A stretch of DNA of 64,000 nt from Fulvivirga maritima (GTDB lineage Bacteria; Bacteroidota; Bacteroidia; Cytophagales; Cyclobacteriaceae), in assembly GCF_021389955.1 (NCBI RefSeq), contig NZ_CP089980.1, forward strand, positions 4,831,001 through 4,895,000, in the 5' to 3' direction. Made by a program: the position numbers and the translations under genes. This document shows, one piece after another, positions 39,878-49,711 of the stretch (position 1 is its first letter; every line of letters starts with the position of its first letter). The notes beneath the pieces were generated by a model. The model was not told the DNA's origin. It worked only from the letters and a program-made list of their open reading frames with translations, and made no database searches.

Positions 39878-42337
39878 CTAATTTCCTGCTATACTGTTAT
39901 CTACGCTTATAATTTCTATCTCAGTTCTTCTGTTAATCTCTCTACCATCTTCTTCATCATCGTTAGATACCAGCGGTCTTTCTTCTCCAAAACCTTTTGC
40001 TGATAATCTGTTAGGATCAATGTTATGGCTGATCAGGTAGTCTACTACCGACTGTGCTCTCTTTTTAGATAGCACTTTGTTATACACAGCATTACCTATG
40101 TTGTCAGTATGGCCGTTAATCTGTACGGTCATTTTAGGGTTCTCAGAAAGGAGTGATCTGATTTGGAATAATTCCGCTAATGATTCCGTTCTCAGATCAG
40201 ACTTACCAGTATCGAAGAAAATGTTTTTAAGGATAACTTTTGAACCTACTTCAGCTTTTTGAAGTAGAATGTGAGTATCTAGCTCAGGCATTTCTGTGTT
40301 TTTAGGTATGCTAAAGTTAATAGAGTTGAAGAGGTATCCTAACCTGGTGGTGGTAACACCGTAGTTACCTCCATGCGGGATTATCAATTCAAAATCACCA
40401 CTTACGGGATCTGATTTAACCTCTGCCAAAATAGTGTTGGATTCGTTATCTATCAACTTCATGGTAGCATATAGCGGCTTGGCATCACCGGCGTCTATTA
40501 CCTTACCTTTCAAAATAGTTACTACACCTTTTTCTTTTTGTTCGTTGATAAAGTCTTCATCAAAGTATTTTACACTGGCCTTTTCTATTACTTCAGCTTC
40601 TTCAGCAGAAGGAACGGCTACTTGTGCTACCGGTGATTGTACTTCATCCACAAACGGTTTTTCTACAGCCAGAGGAGCAGATTTTTCTTCTTCTGGCTCA
40701 GGTTCAGGCTCCTGAACTTCCTGTCTCGGAGTCTCTACTTGTGCTACTTGCTCTTCTACCTCAATTTCTTCTTCCACTTCAGGCTCTTGCTCTACTACTG
40801 GCTCTTTATCTTCTTTTGGTTTTTCCTGTACTGTAGTAGGAGAGGTGGTTTTAGGTGTTACCACCGCTACCTCTTCTTTTGTATCTATTACTGGAGTTTC
40901 AGGCTCGGCAGTGGTCTTGGTTTCTTCAGGTTCTGCTTTAGCAACGGTTATTTCCGGCTCTACTTCCACTTCTCTGGCAGGTGCGCTTACTTCTTCCTGT
41001 TGGGTAGGCTCTTCTTCCAGCCTGGCTATTACCTGAGGATCTACATCAGGAGACACTTCCGGTCTTTCACCTTCTGGCCATTCATGAAAAATGATCTCAT
41101 AGATATCAGCATCGCCTTCGCCATCGGGCTGAGATGAGGCATAGTATCCGTGCTTGTTATCAGGTGAAATGGTGAAATAATTATCATTAAATACGGTATT
41201 AATAGGATAGCCCATATTTACAGGCTCCTGATATCGGCCGTTAATTACTCGACTGTAATAAATGTCATTGCCACCCATTCCTGTATGGCCATTAGAGCCG
41301 AAGTAAAGAGTTTTGCCATCAGGTGAAATATAAGGCGAATCTTCGCTGAAATTAGTATTGATAGTGGGACCGAGGTTAACAGGCGTACTCCATTCTCCAT
41401 TTTCTCTTAAATCAGTTCTATAGATATCTAGTCCTCCTATTCCGCCGGGGCGATCACTACTAAAGTAGATAGTTTTACCATCAGCAGTAATAGAGGCCGA
41501 AGTCTCCCAAAATACAGAGTTAATTTTGTCAGTCATTCTTTCTGGCTCTGACCAGAGGTTATTTTCTTTTGTAGCGGCATAGATGTTTCCACCACCTCTT
41601 TCATAATACAAGTACAAGGTCTTACCATCAGGGGAAATGGAGCAGGCAGCATCATGATACTTGATATTAATCTTAGGGCTTATCTTTTTAGGATCATCCC
41701 ATTGGCCATTTCTTTTGTGAGAAATGTAAATGTCTTCATAATAGCTGCCATCAGTAAGTCTAAGACCTCCGGTAGAACCATTACGGCTGGAGGTGAAGAT
41801 TAAAAAACGTCCTTTAGGATCTATAATAGGCGCATAATCATTATAACGGCTGTTGATGGGCTCTCTCAGGTTTCTTACCTCTGTGTTTTGCTTTTTGGCA
41901 ATAGAGGCCATACCAAAGTCACATTCCTTAATTTTTCTTAAGGCCTTTGCTTCATTCTTCTTCTTGAGATCTTTATAGATATGAAATACTTTCTTAGCCT
42001 TTTCCAGATCATACTGATACTGATAAGCAATACCCAGGTAATAGGTGATTTCCCTGTCTATTTTAGGATTAAGTAGATATACTTTTTCCAGGTTTTTTAA
42101 TGCCTGATCTACATCTCCGGCTCCCAAATAAGCCAAGCCGAGATGGTAGGTAATAGTTGCATTACCTTTTCTGATGCGTGCGGCACGTTTAAAATCACCT
42201 ATGGCGCGGTCATATGCACCTATTTTATAGTATTTTTTACCCCTTTTTAAATAAAACTTGTGGCTCTGACTGTAGCCACTGGTTAGGGCGAAAAGTAGCT
42301 GAAAAATAAGCAGAAACCCTATAACTCTTCTTCTCAC
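39878..42337 (-). CDS. TPR-PD40-CRD-OmpA protein, PorE-like (type IX secretion)
   Basis: 819 residues. Signal peptide (VIGFLLIFQLLFALTSGYSQ), TPR units (about 25-130, KYYKIGAYDRAIGDFKRAAR and ITYHLGLAYLGAGDVDQALK), a WD40/PD40 beta-propeller (about 160-420; five blades such as IDPKGRFLIFTSSRNG and ISPDGKTLYFGSNGHTG), a Glu/Pro/Val-rich linker (about 425-590), a carboxypeptidase-regulatory domain (about 610-690, VTILKGKVIDAGDAKPLYAT) and a C-terminal OmpA peptidoglycan-binding domain (NGHTDNIGNAVYNKVLSKKR). This order is that of PorE, the T9SS component that ties the machine to peptidoglycan; similar paralogues exist, so the assignment is tentative. Translation starts at GTG (42335-42337); there is no nearby ATG and the signal peptide begins there. 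Confidence 0.85.
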   Translation of the reverse strand: MRRRVIGFLLIFQLLFALTSGYSQSHKFYLKRGKKYYKIGAYDRAIGDFKRAARIRKGNATITYHLGLAYLGAGDVDQALKNLEKVYLLNPKIDREITYYLGIAYQYQYDLEKAKKVFHIYKDLKKKNEAKALRKIKECDFGMASIAKKQNTEVRNLREPINSRYNDYAPIIDPKGRFLIFTSSRNGSTGGLRLTDGSYYEDIYISHKRNGQWDDPKKISPKINIKYHDAACSISPDGKTLYLYYERGGGNIYAATKENNLWSEPERMTDKINSVFWETSASITADGKTIYFSSDRPGGIGGLDIYRTDLRENGEWSTPVNLGPTINTNFSEDSPYISPDGKTLYFGSNGHTGMGGNDIYYSRVINGRYQEPVNMGYPINTVFNDNYFTISPDNKHGYYASSQPDGEGDADIYEIIFHEWPEGERPEVSPDVDPQVIARLEEEPTQQEEVSAPAREVEVEPEITVAKAEPEETKTTAEPETPVIDTKEEVAVVTPKTTSPTTVQEKPKEDKEPVVEQEPEVEEEIEVEEQVAQVETPRQEVQEPEPEPEEEKSAPLAVEKPFVDEVQSPVAQVAVPSAEEAEVIEKASVKYFDEDFINEQKEKGVVTILKGKVIDAGDAKPLYATMKLIDNESNTILAEVKSDPVSGDFELIIPHGGNYGVTTTRLGYLFNSINFSIPKNTEMPELDTHILLQKAEVGSKVILKNIFFDTGKSDLRTESLAELFQIRSLLSENPKMTVQINGHTDNIGNAVYNKVLSKKRAQSVVDYLISHNIDPNRLSAKGFGEERPLVSNDDEEDGREINRRTEIEIISVDNSIAGN

Positions 42338-42494
42338 TGCTGAAGTAGTTTTTTGTTAGTAAATAAAAAAATAAGCCTTCCTAATGAAGTAAATGGGTCG
42401 TAAATTATTCATAATCACACATAAAAGAAAGTTTAAATTTAATTTTCAATCGGTTTGTGTAATTTTAATTTCTTTCTCACCTCAAATTTATAAA

Positions 42495-43634
42495 ATGAAA
42501 CGGATTCTGCCTTTCTTATTAATCTTTTACGCTTGTTCTTTTAGTAAAAAAAATGCAGATAATATTGTTTATAAGGTAGGTCAGTACTTTGCTCCGGATA
42601 AAAGAGTGGTTTTATATGACCTGACTTACAACAACGGAATTCTAAAAGGTGAAACCTCTTCATTTCTTGCTTATCAGGCACTGAAGGATAGTCTAGGTCG
42701 ATTAGATATTGATTATATAGACTCCGTACAGGTGCTGCCTATAGATACTAATAAACACGCTGTGGTAAGCCTGTCAGTAGCAAATTTAAGGTCTGAAGGA
42801 AGGCATTCTTCTGAGTTAGTTACGCAAGCACTGTGTGGCACACCGCTGCTGGTGTTAAAACAAGAGGGAGGCTGGCTGCTGGTGCAAACGCCCGATGCGT
42901 ATATTGCATGGGTAGATGAAGGTGGGGTGACCATTAAAAATGCCGATGAAATGAATGCCTGGGAGAGATCCGAAAAGCTTATTTTTACTAATACTACTGG
43001 CTATTTGTTTAAAGATAGTACTTATTCAGAAACGGTGAGTGACTTGGTGGCTGGTGATATATTGAAGTTAACAAAGAAAGGTGCAGACTTTAGTCATGCG
43101 AAAATGCCAGACGGAAGAGCAGGAGTAGTGCTTAATGATCAAGTGGATTTGGTTTCAAATTGGTCAAAGGAAAGGGAGGTGAATGATGCTGAACTAAAAG
43201 AAGTGGCTTTTAGCATGATGGGCGTACCATACTTATGGGGAGGCACCTCAGTGAAAGGTGTAGATTGTAGCGGTTTTACTAAAACCATTTATTTTATGAA
43301 TGGCTATATTATACCCAGAGATGCCTCTCAGCAGGTAAATGAAGGTCAATTAATTGATGAAGATAAGAACTGGGAGAATTTGCAAACTGGAGATCTACTG
43401 TTTTTTGGCAGGGAAGCCACAGATCAAAATCCTGAGAAAGTGGTGCATGTAGGCATGTGGATTGGTGATGATCGGTTCATTCACTCTAGTGGCAAGGTTC
43501 ATATCAGTAGTGTGAACCCTCAAGACTCTTTGTATGACGAATATAATGTGAATCGTTATTTGAGGACAAAAAGAATAATTAAAAGTCATACCGATGGTAT
43601 AAAACCGCTGGCATCTATGCTTGAGCATCGCTGA
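42495..43634 (+). CDS. NlpC/P60 cell-wall hydrolase with SH3 domains (lipoprotein)
   Basis: 379 residues from ATG 42495 (the frame is open 34 codons upstream). Probable lipoprotein, Cys14 in MKRILPFLLIFYACSF. The middle holds two SH3-like domains (about 70-230, GTPLLVLKQEGGWLLVQTPD, YIAWVDEGGV). The C-terminal NlpC/P60 domain has Cys258 in GVDCSGFTK, His318 in VVHVGMWIGDDRFIHSSG and a third polar residue nearby. Such enzymes cut D-Glu-diaminopimelate links in peptidoglycan stem peptides. Divergent from the PorE-like gene. The stop codon lies in a strong hairpin. Confidence 0.92.
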   Translation: MKRILPFLLIFYACSFSKKNADNIVYKVGQYFAPDKRVVLYDLTYNNGILKGETSSFLAYQALKDSLGRLDIDYIDSVQVLPIDTNKHAVVSLSVANLRSEGRHSSELVTQALCGTPLLVLKQEGGWLLVQTPDAYIAWVDEGGVTIKNADEMNAWERSEKLIFTNTTGYLFKDSTYSETVSDLVAGDILKLTKKGADFSHAKMPDGRAGVVLNDQVDLVSNWSKEREVNDAELKEVAFSMMGVPYLWGGTSVKGVDCSGFTKTIYFMNGYIIPRDASQQVNEGQLIDEDKNWENLQTGDLLFFGREATDQNPEKVVHVGMWIGDDRFIHSSGKVHISSVNPQDSLYDEYNVNRYLRTKRIIKSHTDGIKPLASMLEHR

Positions 43635-43655
43635 GCAGTGGAGCTGCACAGCGAT
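43627..43655. terminator. Hairpin between convergent NlpC/P60 and hydrolase genes
   Basis: ATCGCTGAGCAG pairs with CTGCACAGCGAT (one bulge) around a five-base loop. It overlaps the NlpC/P60 stop codon (43632-43634) and lacks a long T run, so it may act as a two-way, rho-helped end. Confidence 0.45.
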
Positions 43656-43671
43656 ACAAAAGCAAAATCTA

Positions 43672-44667
43672 TTAGTCTTTCATGAATTTTAAAAGCGGCT
43701 TTATAAATTTGTCATAAGCTTCAATGTGTGGCAAATGCCCAATGCCATCAATCTCTACTAACTCAGCGTTAGGTATGGCCTTCTGAGTCTTTTTTCCAAG
43801 TTCAGGATATAAACCCATGGTTTTGCGTACTTCTTCGCTCACCAGATTTTTGCCTAATGCGGTACGGTCTCGCTGCCCTATAATGAGTAGTGTAGGAGCT
43901 TTTATATTAGGAAATTCATATACTACCGGTTGAGTGAATATCATATCATAAGTAAGGGCACTATTCCACGCTACTAAAGGGTATTCAGGGCTCTTAGTCC
44001 AGCCAGCTAATATGTTTACCCATTCGTCATATTCAGGTTTCCATTTTCCATCATAATAGCTCTCTTTCATATAGCTTTTTATACCAGCGTAGTTCTTTTT
44101 AAGCTCTTGCTGGTACCATTTATCTACGCCTGTATAAGGCACTTTGAGTTTCCAGTCTTCTAATCCTATAGGGTTTACCAGTATAAATTTATCTACTATA
44201 TCAGGAAACATCAGTGTGAAGCGGGTAGCCACCATGCCTCCCATAGAGTGCCCAAGTACACTAATTTTTTCAATACCTATAGAGTCTAATACCGCCTTAG
44301 TATTGGTGGCTAGTAGCTGAAAAGTGTACTGAATATCTTTGGGCTTGCTAGATTTTCCAAAGCCAATTTGATCAGGAATAATTACCCTGAAGCCTGCTGC
44401 ACTGAGGTCTTTGGCGGTTTGGCCCCAGTAAGCACCACAGAAGTTTTTACCATGCATCAGCATGATAGACTTACCATTGGGTTTTTCAGGCTTTACATCC
44501 ATAAAGGCCATTTTTAAGGATTCACCTTGTATGTTCAGGTTAATATATTCTACGGGATAAGGATACTCATACCCTTCAAGTGCTATTCCTAATGGCTTAA
44601 TGTCCTGAGCCACTCCTAAACTTGAAATCAATAAGGCTAAGCTGAGTAATAGTCTTGTTTTTCTCAT
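43672..44667 (-). CDS. Secreted alpha/beta-hydrolase
   Basis: 331 residues. Signal peptide (LLLSLALLISSLGVAQ), then an alpha/beta-hydrolase fold: oxyanion loop IMLMHGKNFCGAYWG, nucleophile Ser141 in VLGHSMGGMVATRF, acid in LLIIGQRDRTALGK and His in IDGIGHLPHIEAYDKF. Resembles periplasmic esterase/C-C hydrolase-like members; the substrate is not known. Apparently a single gene, convergent with NlpC/P60 and divergent from the TonB receptor. Confidence 0.85.
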   Translation of the reverse strand: MRKTRLLLSLALLISSLGVAQDIKPLGIALEGYEYPYPVEYINLNIQGESLKMAFMDVKPEKPNGKSIMLMHGKNFCGAYWGQTAKDLSAAGFRVIIPDQIGFGKSSKPKDIQYTFQLLATNTKAVLDSIGIEKISVLGHSMGGMVATRFTLMFPDIVDKFILVNPIGLEDWKLKVPYTGVDKWYQQELKKNYAGIKSYMKESYYDGKWKPEYDEWVNILAGWTKSPEYPLVAWNSALTYDMIFTQPVVYEFPNIKAPTLLIIGQRDRTALGKNLVSEEVRKTMGLYPELGKKTQKAIPNAELVEIDGIGHLPHIEAYDKFIKPLLKFMKD

Positions 44668-44773
44668 AGGTCAATTAGGGTTTTAAAATTTAATGTTGTA
44701 ACAGAATAATACCGGCTTATGTTATTAATTTGTGGCTTTGGTAACAAAATAGCCGTGTTTTTGTATAGAGATT

Positions 44774-47059
44774 ATGTGTGGTTTATTTAGCCTAAGAAAG
44801 AATATAGTGAGCCTTCTGCTAGTGGGCCTGTTGTGGCTAGGAGTAACGCCGTTAATGGCGCAGTCTCAGCTTTGGATTTTAGATGGAAACTCAGGACAAC
44901 CAGTATCAGATGTATTTGTTAAAGGTAATGGTGTAATTCAAACAACAGACTCTACCGGTAAGGTTGTCATAAATGCTTCTCAAAAAGTAAGGGTATACTT
45001 GTCTCACGTGAGCTACTCTCCACAATATTATTTTGTGGCTCCTCAGGCGGTTGATACAGTTTACCTAAGCCCTAAAGAAGTAGCGCTTACTGAAGTAGTC
45101 GTTCAAGGTTTTGAAATGGAGAGGCCTTTGGTGGAACAATCGGCAGCTGTAGCACACCTTTCTGGCCATGAGCTAAGTCGTTTTAAAGAAACCTCTATGG
45201 TTGATGCCTTCAATACAGTGCCGGGGGTAAGAATGGAGGAGCGAGCACCCAATAGCTACCGTATTTCTATAAGAGGAAGTTCTTTAAGGTCTCCTTTCGG
45301 AGTGAGAAACGTGAAGATTTATTGGAATGACATCCCTTATACAGCTCCAGATGGCACCACAGCTCTTAACTTGCTGGACCTTTCTAATATATCCGATGTA
45401 GACATAATTAAAGGACCTGCCGGTAGTATGTATGGCGCAGGTAATGGTGGAGTGGTGAGGCTGAATAATGATTTATCTTCTTTCAAAAATGGAATAGCTA
45501 CGGCCGAATATATGGTGGGGGCCTTTGGCCTTAGTAAATACAGGCTCGCCCTGCAGCAGCCCTTAAAGAGTGGAAATATCGCCGCTTCTTATGTCAGGCA
45601 AAAGTCAGATGGATTTAGGGAGCAGAGTGCCTCAGAACGGGAGGTTTTTCAATGGTCTGGTAGTTGGGATTTGCAGGATGATAACCATCTGAATTTCAAC
45701 TTATTATATACTGATCTGTATTATGAACTACCAGGGGCGTTAACAGCAGAGCAGGTAGCGGAAGATAGAACACAAGCTCGGCCGGGCAGTGAGGAATTAA
45801 ATGCATCTATAAGACAAAAGGCCTTATTTGCTGGTGTATCATATGACTATAGCCTAGGGCAGCACTGGGAGGCTACCACCAGCGGCTATGTAAACACCAG
45901 TGACTTTGATGATCCTTTTAATACTGACTATAAAAAGGAGACCCAATTTGGATATGGAGGCCGGACCAGTTTTAGCTTTAACCATAAGCTTGGCAGGCAC
46001 ATGCATCTGGAGTGGGTGAGTGGTGGCGAATATCAATACAGCAAGACATCAGCTGATAATTTTGGCAATGTAGGTGGTGAACCGGATACCCTTAGGTTTA
46101 GTGATGATCTGTTTGTAAAACAATATTTCTTATTTACTCAGGCCGAATTACAATTTCCTAAAGATTTCTTCTTAACAATAGGCTTAAGCCAAAATCACCT
46201 TAATTATGATATTAATCGAAAGGCAGATATGGCTACGGGTAATGCTTATGATAGAGAGCGTAACTTTGATCCTGTCTGGGTGCCGAGAGTGGCCTTGCTT
46301 AAGAAAATAGGCGCTAGTCAGGCACTGAGGGCTGCTGTTAGTTATGGTTTTTCTCCGCCCACTATAGATGAAGTGAGAACTAATGAAGGAAGCATAAACC
46401 TTAACCTGGATGCAGAACGAGGAACTAATTATGAAATAGGTTATAGAGGTACATGGTGGCATGAGAGACTGAATACTGATCTTACTTTTTTCTATTTTTT
46501 GCTAGACGAAACCATTACTACCTATACCAGCCCGCAAGGTGTAACACTGTTTAGAAATGCAGGAAAAACAGATCAAAAGGGTGTAGAAATAGCCATTAAT
46601 TATGATGTGATAAGAAAACCTTCAGATATAATTAATCTTGTCCGTTTAGCGCATAGTTATACCGGACATTTCTTTAAATTTAAGGACTATTTGCAGGAAG
46701 AAGATGATTTCAGTGGTAATGATCTTACCGGAGTAGCGCCCATTACCTGGGTCAATACTTTGGCTGTAGAGTCGAGCTTGGGAATATACCTGAACGTAAC
46801 TCATCAGTTTACAGATGAAATACCACTTAATGATGCCAATACGGTATATCAGGATAGTTACCATTTACTTTCTGGCAGGGTAGGCTGGAGAAAGGCATTT
46901 TCTAATCAGTGGAATTTAGAGATTTTCGCTGGAGTAGATAATGTTCTGGATCAGGAGTATAGCCGAGGCAATGACCTTAATCCTTATGGGCAAAGATATT
47001 ACCAGCCCGCACCTGGGGTTAATGGTTATGGAGGAATAAAGTTAGCATTTACTTATTAA
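44774..47059 (+). CDS. TonB-dependent outer-membrane receptor
   Basis: 761 residues. Signal peptide (VSLLLVGLLWLGVTPLMAQ), a carboxypeptidase-like beta domain (LWILDGNSGQPVSDVFVKGN), then the plug domain (about 115-230): SMVDAFNTVPGVRMEERAPN, SYRISIRGSSLRSPFGVRNV, SDVDIIKGPAGSMYGAGNGG. A 22-strand barrel follows, ending in aromatic GYGGIKLAFTY. The plug block RGSSLRSPFG...TALNLLD is reminiscent of siderophore/metal-type receptors, and no SusD partner is next to it, so I favour uptake of an iron complex or similar small ligand over glycan uptake (inference). Confidence 0.92.
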   Translation: MCGLFSLRKNIVSLLLVGLLWLGVTPLMAQSQLWILDGNSGQPVSDVFVKGNGVIQTTDSTGKVVINASQKVRVYLSHVSYSPQYYFVAPQAVDTVYLSPKEVALTEVVVQGFEMERPLVEQSAAVAHLSGHELSRFKETSMVDAFNTVPGVRMEERAPNSYRISIRGSSLRSPFGVRNVKIYWNDIPYTAPDGTTALNLLDLSNISDVDIIKGPAGSMYGAGNGGVVRLNNDLSSFKNGIATAEYMVGAFGLSKYRLALQQPLKSGNIAASYVRQKSDGFREQSASEREVFQWSGSWDLQDDNHLNFNLLYTDLYYELPGALTAEQVAEDRTQARPGSEELNASIRQKALFAGVSYDYSLGQHWEATTSGYVNTSDFDDPFNTDYKKETQFGYGGRTSFSFNHKLGRHMHLEWVSGGEYQYSKTSADNFGNVGGEPDTLRFSDDLFVKQYFLFTQAELQFPKDFFLTIGLSQNHLNYDINRKADMATGNAYDRERNFDPVWVPRVALLKKIGASQALRAAVSYGFSPPTIDEVRTNEGSINLNLDAERGTNYEIGYRGTWWHERLNTDLTFFYFLLDETITTYTSPQGVTLFRNAGKTDQKGVEIAINYDVIRKPSDIINLVRLAHSYTGHFFKFKDYLQEEDDFSGNDLTGVAPITWVNTLAVESSLGIYLNVTHQFTDEIPLNDANTVYQDSYHLLSGRVGWRKAFSNQWNLEIFAGVDNVLDQEYSRGNDLNPYGQRYYQPAPGVNGYGGIKLAFTY

Positions 47060-47108
47060 TTGATTATGTGTAGTAATTCATTCATTTATAGTAACTTGTA
47101 AATCGTGT

Positions 47109-47804
47109 ATGCAAGATTATTTGTTGTTTATTGATACCGAAACTTCAGGTATACCGCAGGATATAAATACTAAAATATCTCATACAGATTTATGGCCTTT
47201 TATATTACAAGTGGCCTGGTGTATTTATACTTCAGAAGGAGAGTTATTAAAGAGCGAAAATCATTATATCAACGAACCTGATATTATTATAGAAGAAGCT
47301 TCTCAAAAAATCCACAACATAGATTACGAGTTGCTTAAGGAGAAAGGAGAGAGTCGTAAGGAAGTTATAAAGATATTAGCTAATGATTTAAGGCATTATA
47401 AACCTCTTATAGTGGGGCATTTTGTAGAGTTTGATAGCAAAATGTTGCAAGTGGCATTTAATAGGGTCGGATTAAAGAATATTATTAAAGATTTACCCCA
47501 TTTTTGCACCATGCGTTCTACGGGTGATTATGTGCGATATACTAATCGTGATTACCCTAGTTTAGGCATACTCTATGAGGGTTTGTTTAAGGAGAAGCTG
47601 GTGAAAATGCATGACGCCAGCGCAGATGCAGAGGCTACGGCCAAATGTTTTTTTGAATTGTATAGGAAAGGAGAGATCGACGAAGAACTAATTGAAAACC
47701 AGCCTCTTTTCATAAAAGTACGACAGGAGATCCGTAATAAGTATGGTTGTGGACTCCCTGTAGTCATTCTTCTTATTGTGGGCTTAATAATGATTTTTTC
47801 ATGA
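47109..47804 (+). CDS. DnaQ-like 3'-5' exonuclease with C-terminal membrane helix
   Basis: 231 residues. DEDDh exonuclease fold: Exo I LLFIDTETSGIPQD (Asp9, Glu11), Exo II IVGHFVEFDSKML and Exo III with His-Asp in KMHDASADAEATAKCF. The last 20 residues (YGCGLPVVILLIVGLIMIFS) form a hydrophobic helix, so the enzyme looks tail-anchored in the inner membrane, which is unusual for this family. The stop overlaps the start of the DUF294 gene by ATGA (47801-47804). Substrate: single-stranded DNA, RNA or a nucleotide signal. Confidence 0.87.
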   Translation: MQDYLLFIDTETSGIPQDINTKISHTDLWPFILQVAWCIYTSEGELLKSENHYINEPDIIIEEASQKIHNIDYELLKEKGESRKEVIKILANDLRHYKPLIVGHFVEFDSKMLQVAFNRVGLKNIIKDLPHFCTMRSTGDYVRYTNRDYPSLGILYEGLFKEKLVKMHDASADAEATAKCFFELYRKGEIDEELIENQPLFIKVRQEIRNKYGCGLPVVILLIVGLIMIFS

Positions 47805-49702
47805 ATAGGATTGAATTTCTAAAAAATACAACCCCTTTTGATACCTTGCCGGAAGAGGTATTAGAAAGAGTAGCGAATGAGCTTCAAGAAGTGAATTTCA
47901 AAGATAAGGGGATCATATATCAGCAGCATAACACCAAAATCACCGGATTGGATTTGATTTATGAAGGAGGCTATATGGCTTTCTTTTTTGATAGCCATGG
48001 AGTGAAACAACATAAGCAAAAGCTGCGAAAAAACGATACTTATGGCGCATTTTCCATTTTATTGAACAAAGGCAAGTCTATTAATACTGTAGAAGTAAAA
48101 GAAAAGACCAAGGTGTTAAAAGTGGCCGCTCCACTATTTAAAGAGCTTTGTAATACACATGAAGAGTTTTACCAGAAGTTTCTTTCTGTTTTTGGTAAAG
48201 AAATGCTGGATGAAAAGTATGCTCACTATGTAATAAAGCAAGAGGCCAGAGTAGAAGATGCCATCACTTATGACCGATATTTTAATAGCCGCTTAGAGCC
48301 TTCTGTAATGCGCTATATCTCTAGCTGTAGCCCTGATACGCCAGCTTATGAGGCCGCCGCTATGATGGAGGAGGAGAAAATCAGTTGTATTTTTATTCAG
48401 GATAAGGATAGCTACATTGGCTATGTCACTGATATCATATTGAGAAATAAGATCATAGCTGATAGAAGAGATTCTGACACGCCAGTAAAGGATATCATGG
48501 AAACCGATATTTATAGTATAACCATGGAATCCTATATTTATGAAGCCATTCTTTTAATGTTTAAGCATAAAATCCGCTATCTATTGGTAGAGGAAAATGG
48601 CGAAACCAAAGGAGTAATCAGTCGAAATAAGCTGCTGGCAGATCAGGCGCAGTCGCCGTTTATATTTTTACAATCTGTACGCCAGGCTATATCTGTAGAG
48701 GAGCTGGAACATAAGTGGTCTGAGGTGCCTGAGCTGGCTTATAACCTGCTTACCCGAGGCGTGAAGTCTGAGTTAGTAAATGAAGTGATCAGTAATATCT
48801 CTGATACTATTGACCAGAAGGTGATAGACGGAGTTATTGAAGAGATGGGCCCTCCGCCAGCAAAATTTGTTTACATGTGCTTGGGTAGTGAAGGTAGAAA
48901 AGAGCAAACACTCAAGACGGATCAGGATAATGCTATAATCTATGAAGATAAGGCCAATGAATTTAGAGAACTAACCAGAGAATACTTTCTAACTTTTGCT
49001 GATAAAGTATCAGAGCGGCTTAATACCATCGGTTTTACTTACTGTAGTGGTGGACTGATGGCCAAAAACCCTCGCTGGACACACTCACTATCTCACTGGA
49101 AAAGGAATTATGACAAATGGATAGAAGAGCCAAATCCTGAAGCAGTAATGAACTTCAGTACCTTTTTCGATTGCCGATTAATATATGGAGATGAAGAACT
49201 TATAGCTCAGCTCCAAGGGCATATTCTTAAAAAATTACACGATCCTGGTGAGTATTTCTTTGCTCAGCTGGCTAATAATGCTTTGCAGTATGAGCCTCCA
49301 TTGAGCTTTTTTAGAGGAATAAAAACCATTTCAAAAGGGGAGAAGAAGGTGTTTAATATCAAAAGAGCGATGACACCGCTGGTAGACTTGGTGCGTGTGT
49401 ATGCGCTAAGGTATAAAATCCTGAAAACCAATACAGGTGAAAGGCTACAAAGCTTAATGGATGAAAGAGTGTTTTCAGAAAAAGATTATCATGAGCTTAT
49501 GCAGTCTTATTATTATCTGATGGGTATGCGACTAAAAAACCAAGCGCACCAGATTATGTATGATAAGGAAAGTCCTGATAATTTCATTAGCATGGATTCG
49601 CTAACCAAAATTGAAATAGTTACTCTGAAAGAGATCTTTAAGGTGATAGAGAACTTTCAGCAACGTATAAAAATAGTATTCCTAAAGAAACTCTTTGGGT
49701 GA
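47801..49702 (+). CDS. cNMP-binding / CBS / DUF294 nucleotidyltransferase-like protein
   Basis: 633 residues from ATG 47801 (the frame opens at a TTG 18 codons earlier inside the exonuclease gene). Domains: N-terminal cyclic-nucleotide-binding-like (about 5-130; LDLIYEGGYMAFFFDSHGVK), a CBS pair (about 155-285; DTPAYEAAAMMEEEKISCIF and VKDIMETDIYSITMESYIYE), DUF294 nucleotidyltransferase (about 330-460; FVYMCLGSEGRKEQTLKTDQ, then DNAIIYED) and DUF294_C helices to the end. This is the domain order of putative signal-sensing GlnD-like nucleotidyltransferases, often coded beside a DnaQ-like exonuclease, as here. The target protein and ligand are unknown. Confidence 0.9.
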   Translation: MNRIEFLKNTTPFDTLPEEVLERVANELQEVNFKDKGIIYQQHNTKITGLDLIYEGGYMAFFFDSHGVKQHKQKLRKNDTYGAFSILLNKGKSINTVEVKEKTKVLKVAAPLFKELCNTHEEFYQKFLSVFGKEMLDEKYAHYVIKQEARVEDAITYDRYFNSRLEPSVMRYISSCSPDTPAYEAAAMMEEEKISCIFIQDKDSYIGYVTDIILRNKIIADRRDSDTPVKDIMETDIYSITMESYIYEAILLMFKHKIRYLLVEENGETKGVISRNKLLADQAQSPFIFLQSVRQAISVEELEHKWSEVPELAYNLLTRGVKSELVNEVISNISDTIDQKVIDGVIEEMGPPPAKFVYMCLGSEGRKEQTLKTDQDNAIIYEDKANEFRELTREYFLTFADKVSERLNTIGFTYCSGGLMAKNPRWTHSLSHWKRNYDKWIEEPNPEAVMNFSTFFDCRLIYGDEELIAQLQGHILKKLHDPGEYFFAQLANNALQYEPPLSFFRGIKTISKGEKKVFNIKRAMTPLVDLVRVYALRYKILKTNTGERLQSLMDERVFSEKDYHELMQSYYYLMGMRLKNQAHQIMYDKESPDNFISMDSLTKIEIVTLKEIFKVIENFQQRIKIVFLKKLFG

Positions 49703-49711
49703 TAAAACAAG

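Noticed and set aside
40434-41137. Several plus-strand frames rich in Ser/Leu/Phe opposite the PorE-like gene
   Set aside because: They are reverse-strand shadows of the Glu/Pro/Val-rich linker of the PorE-like gene; such low-complexity coding makes long open antisense frames.
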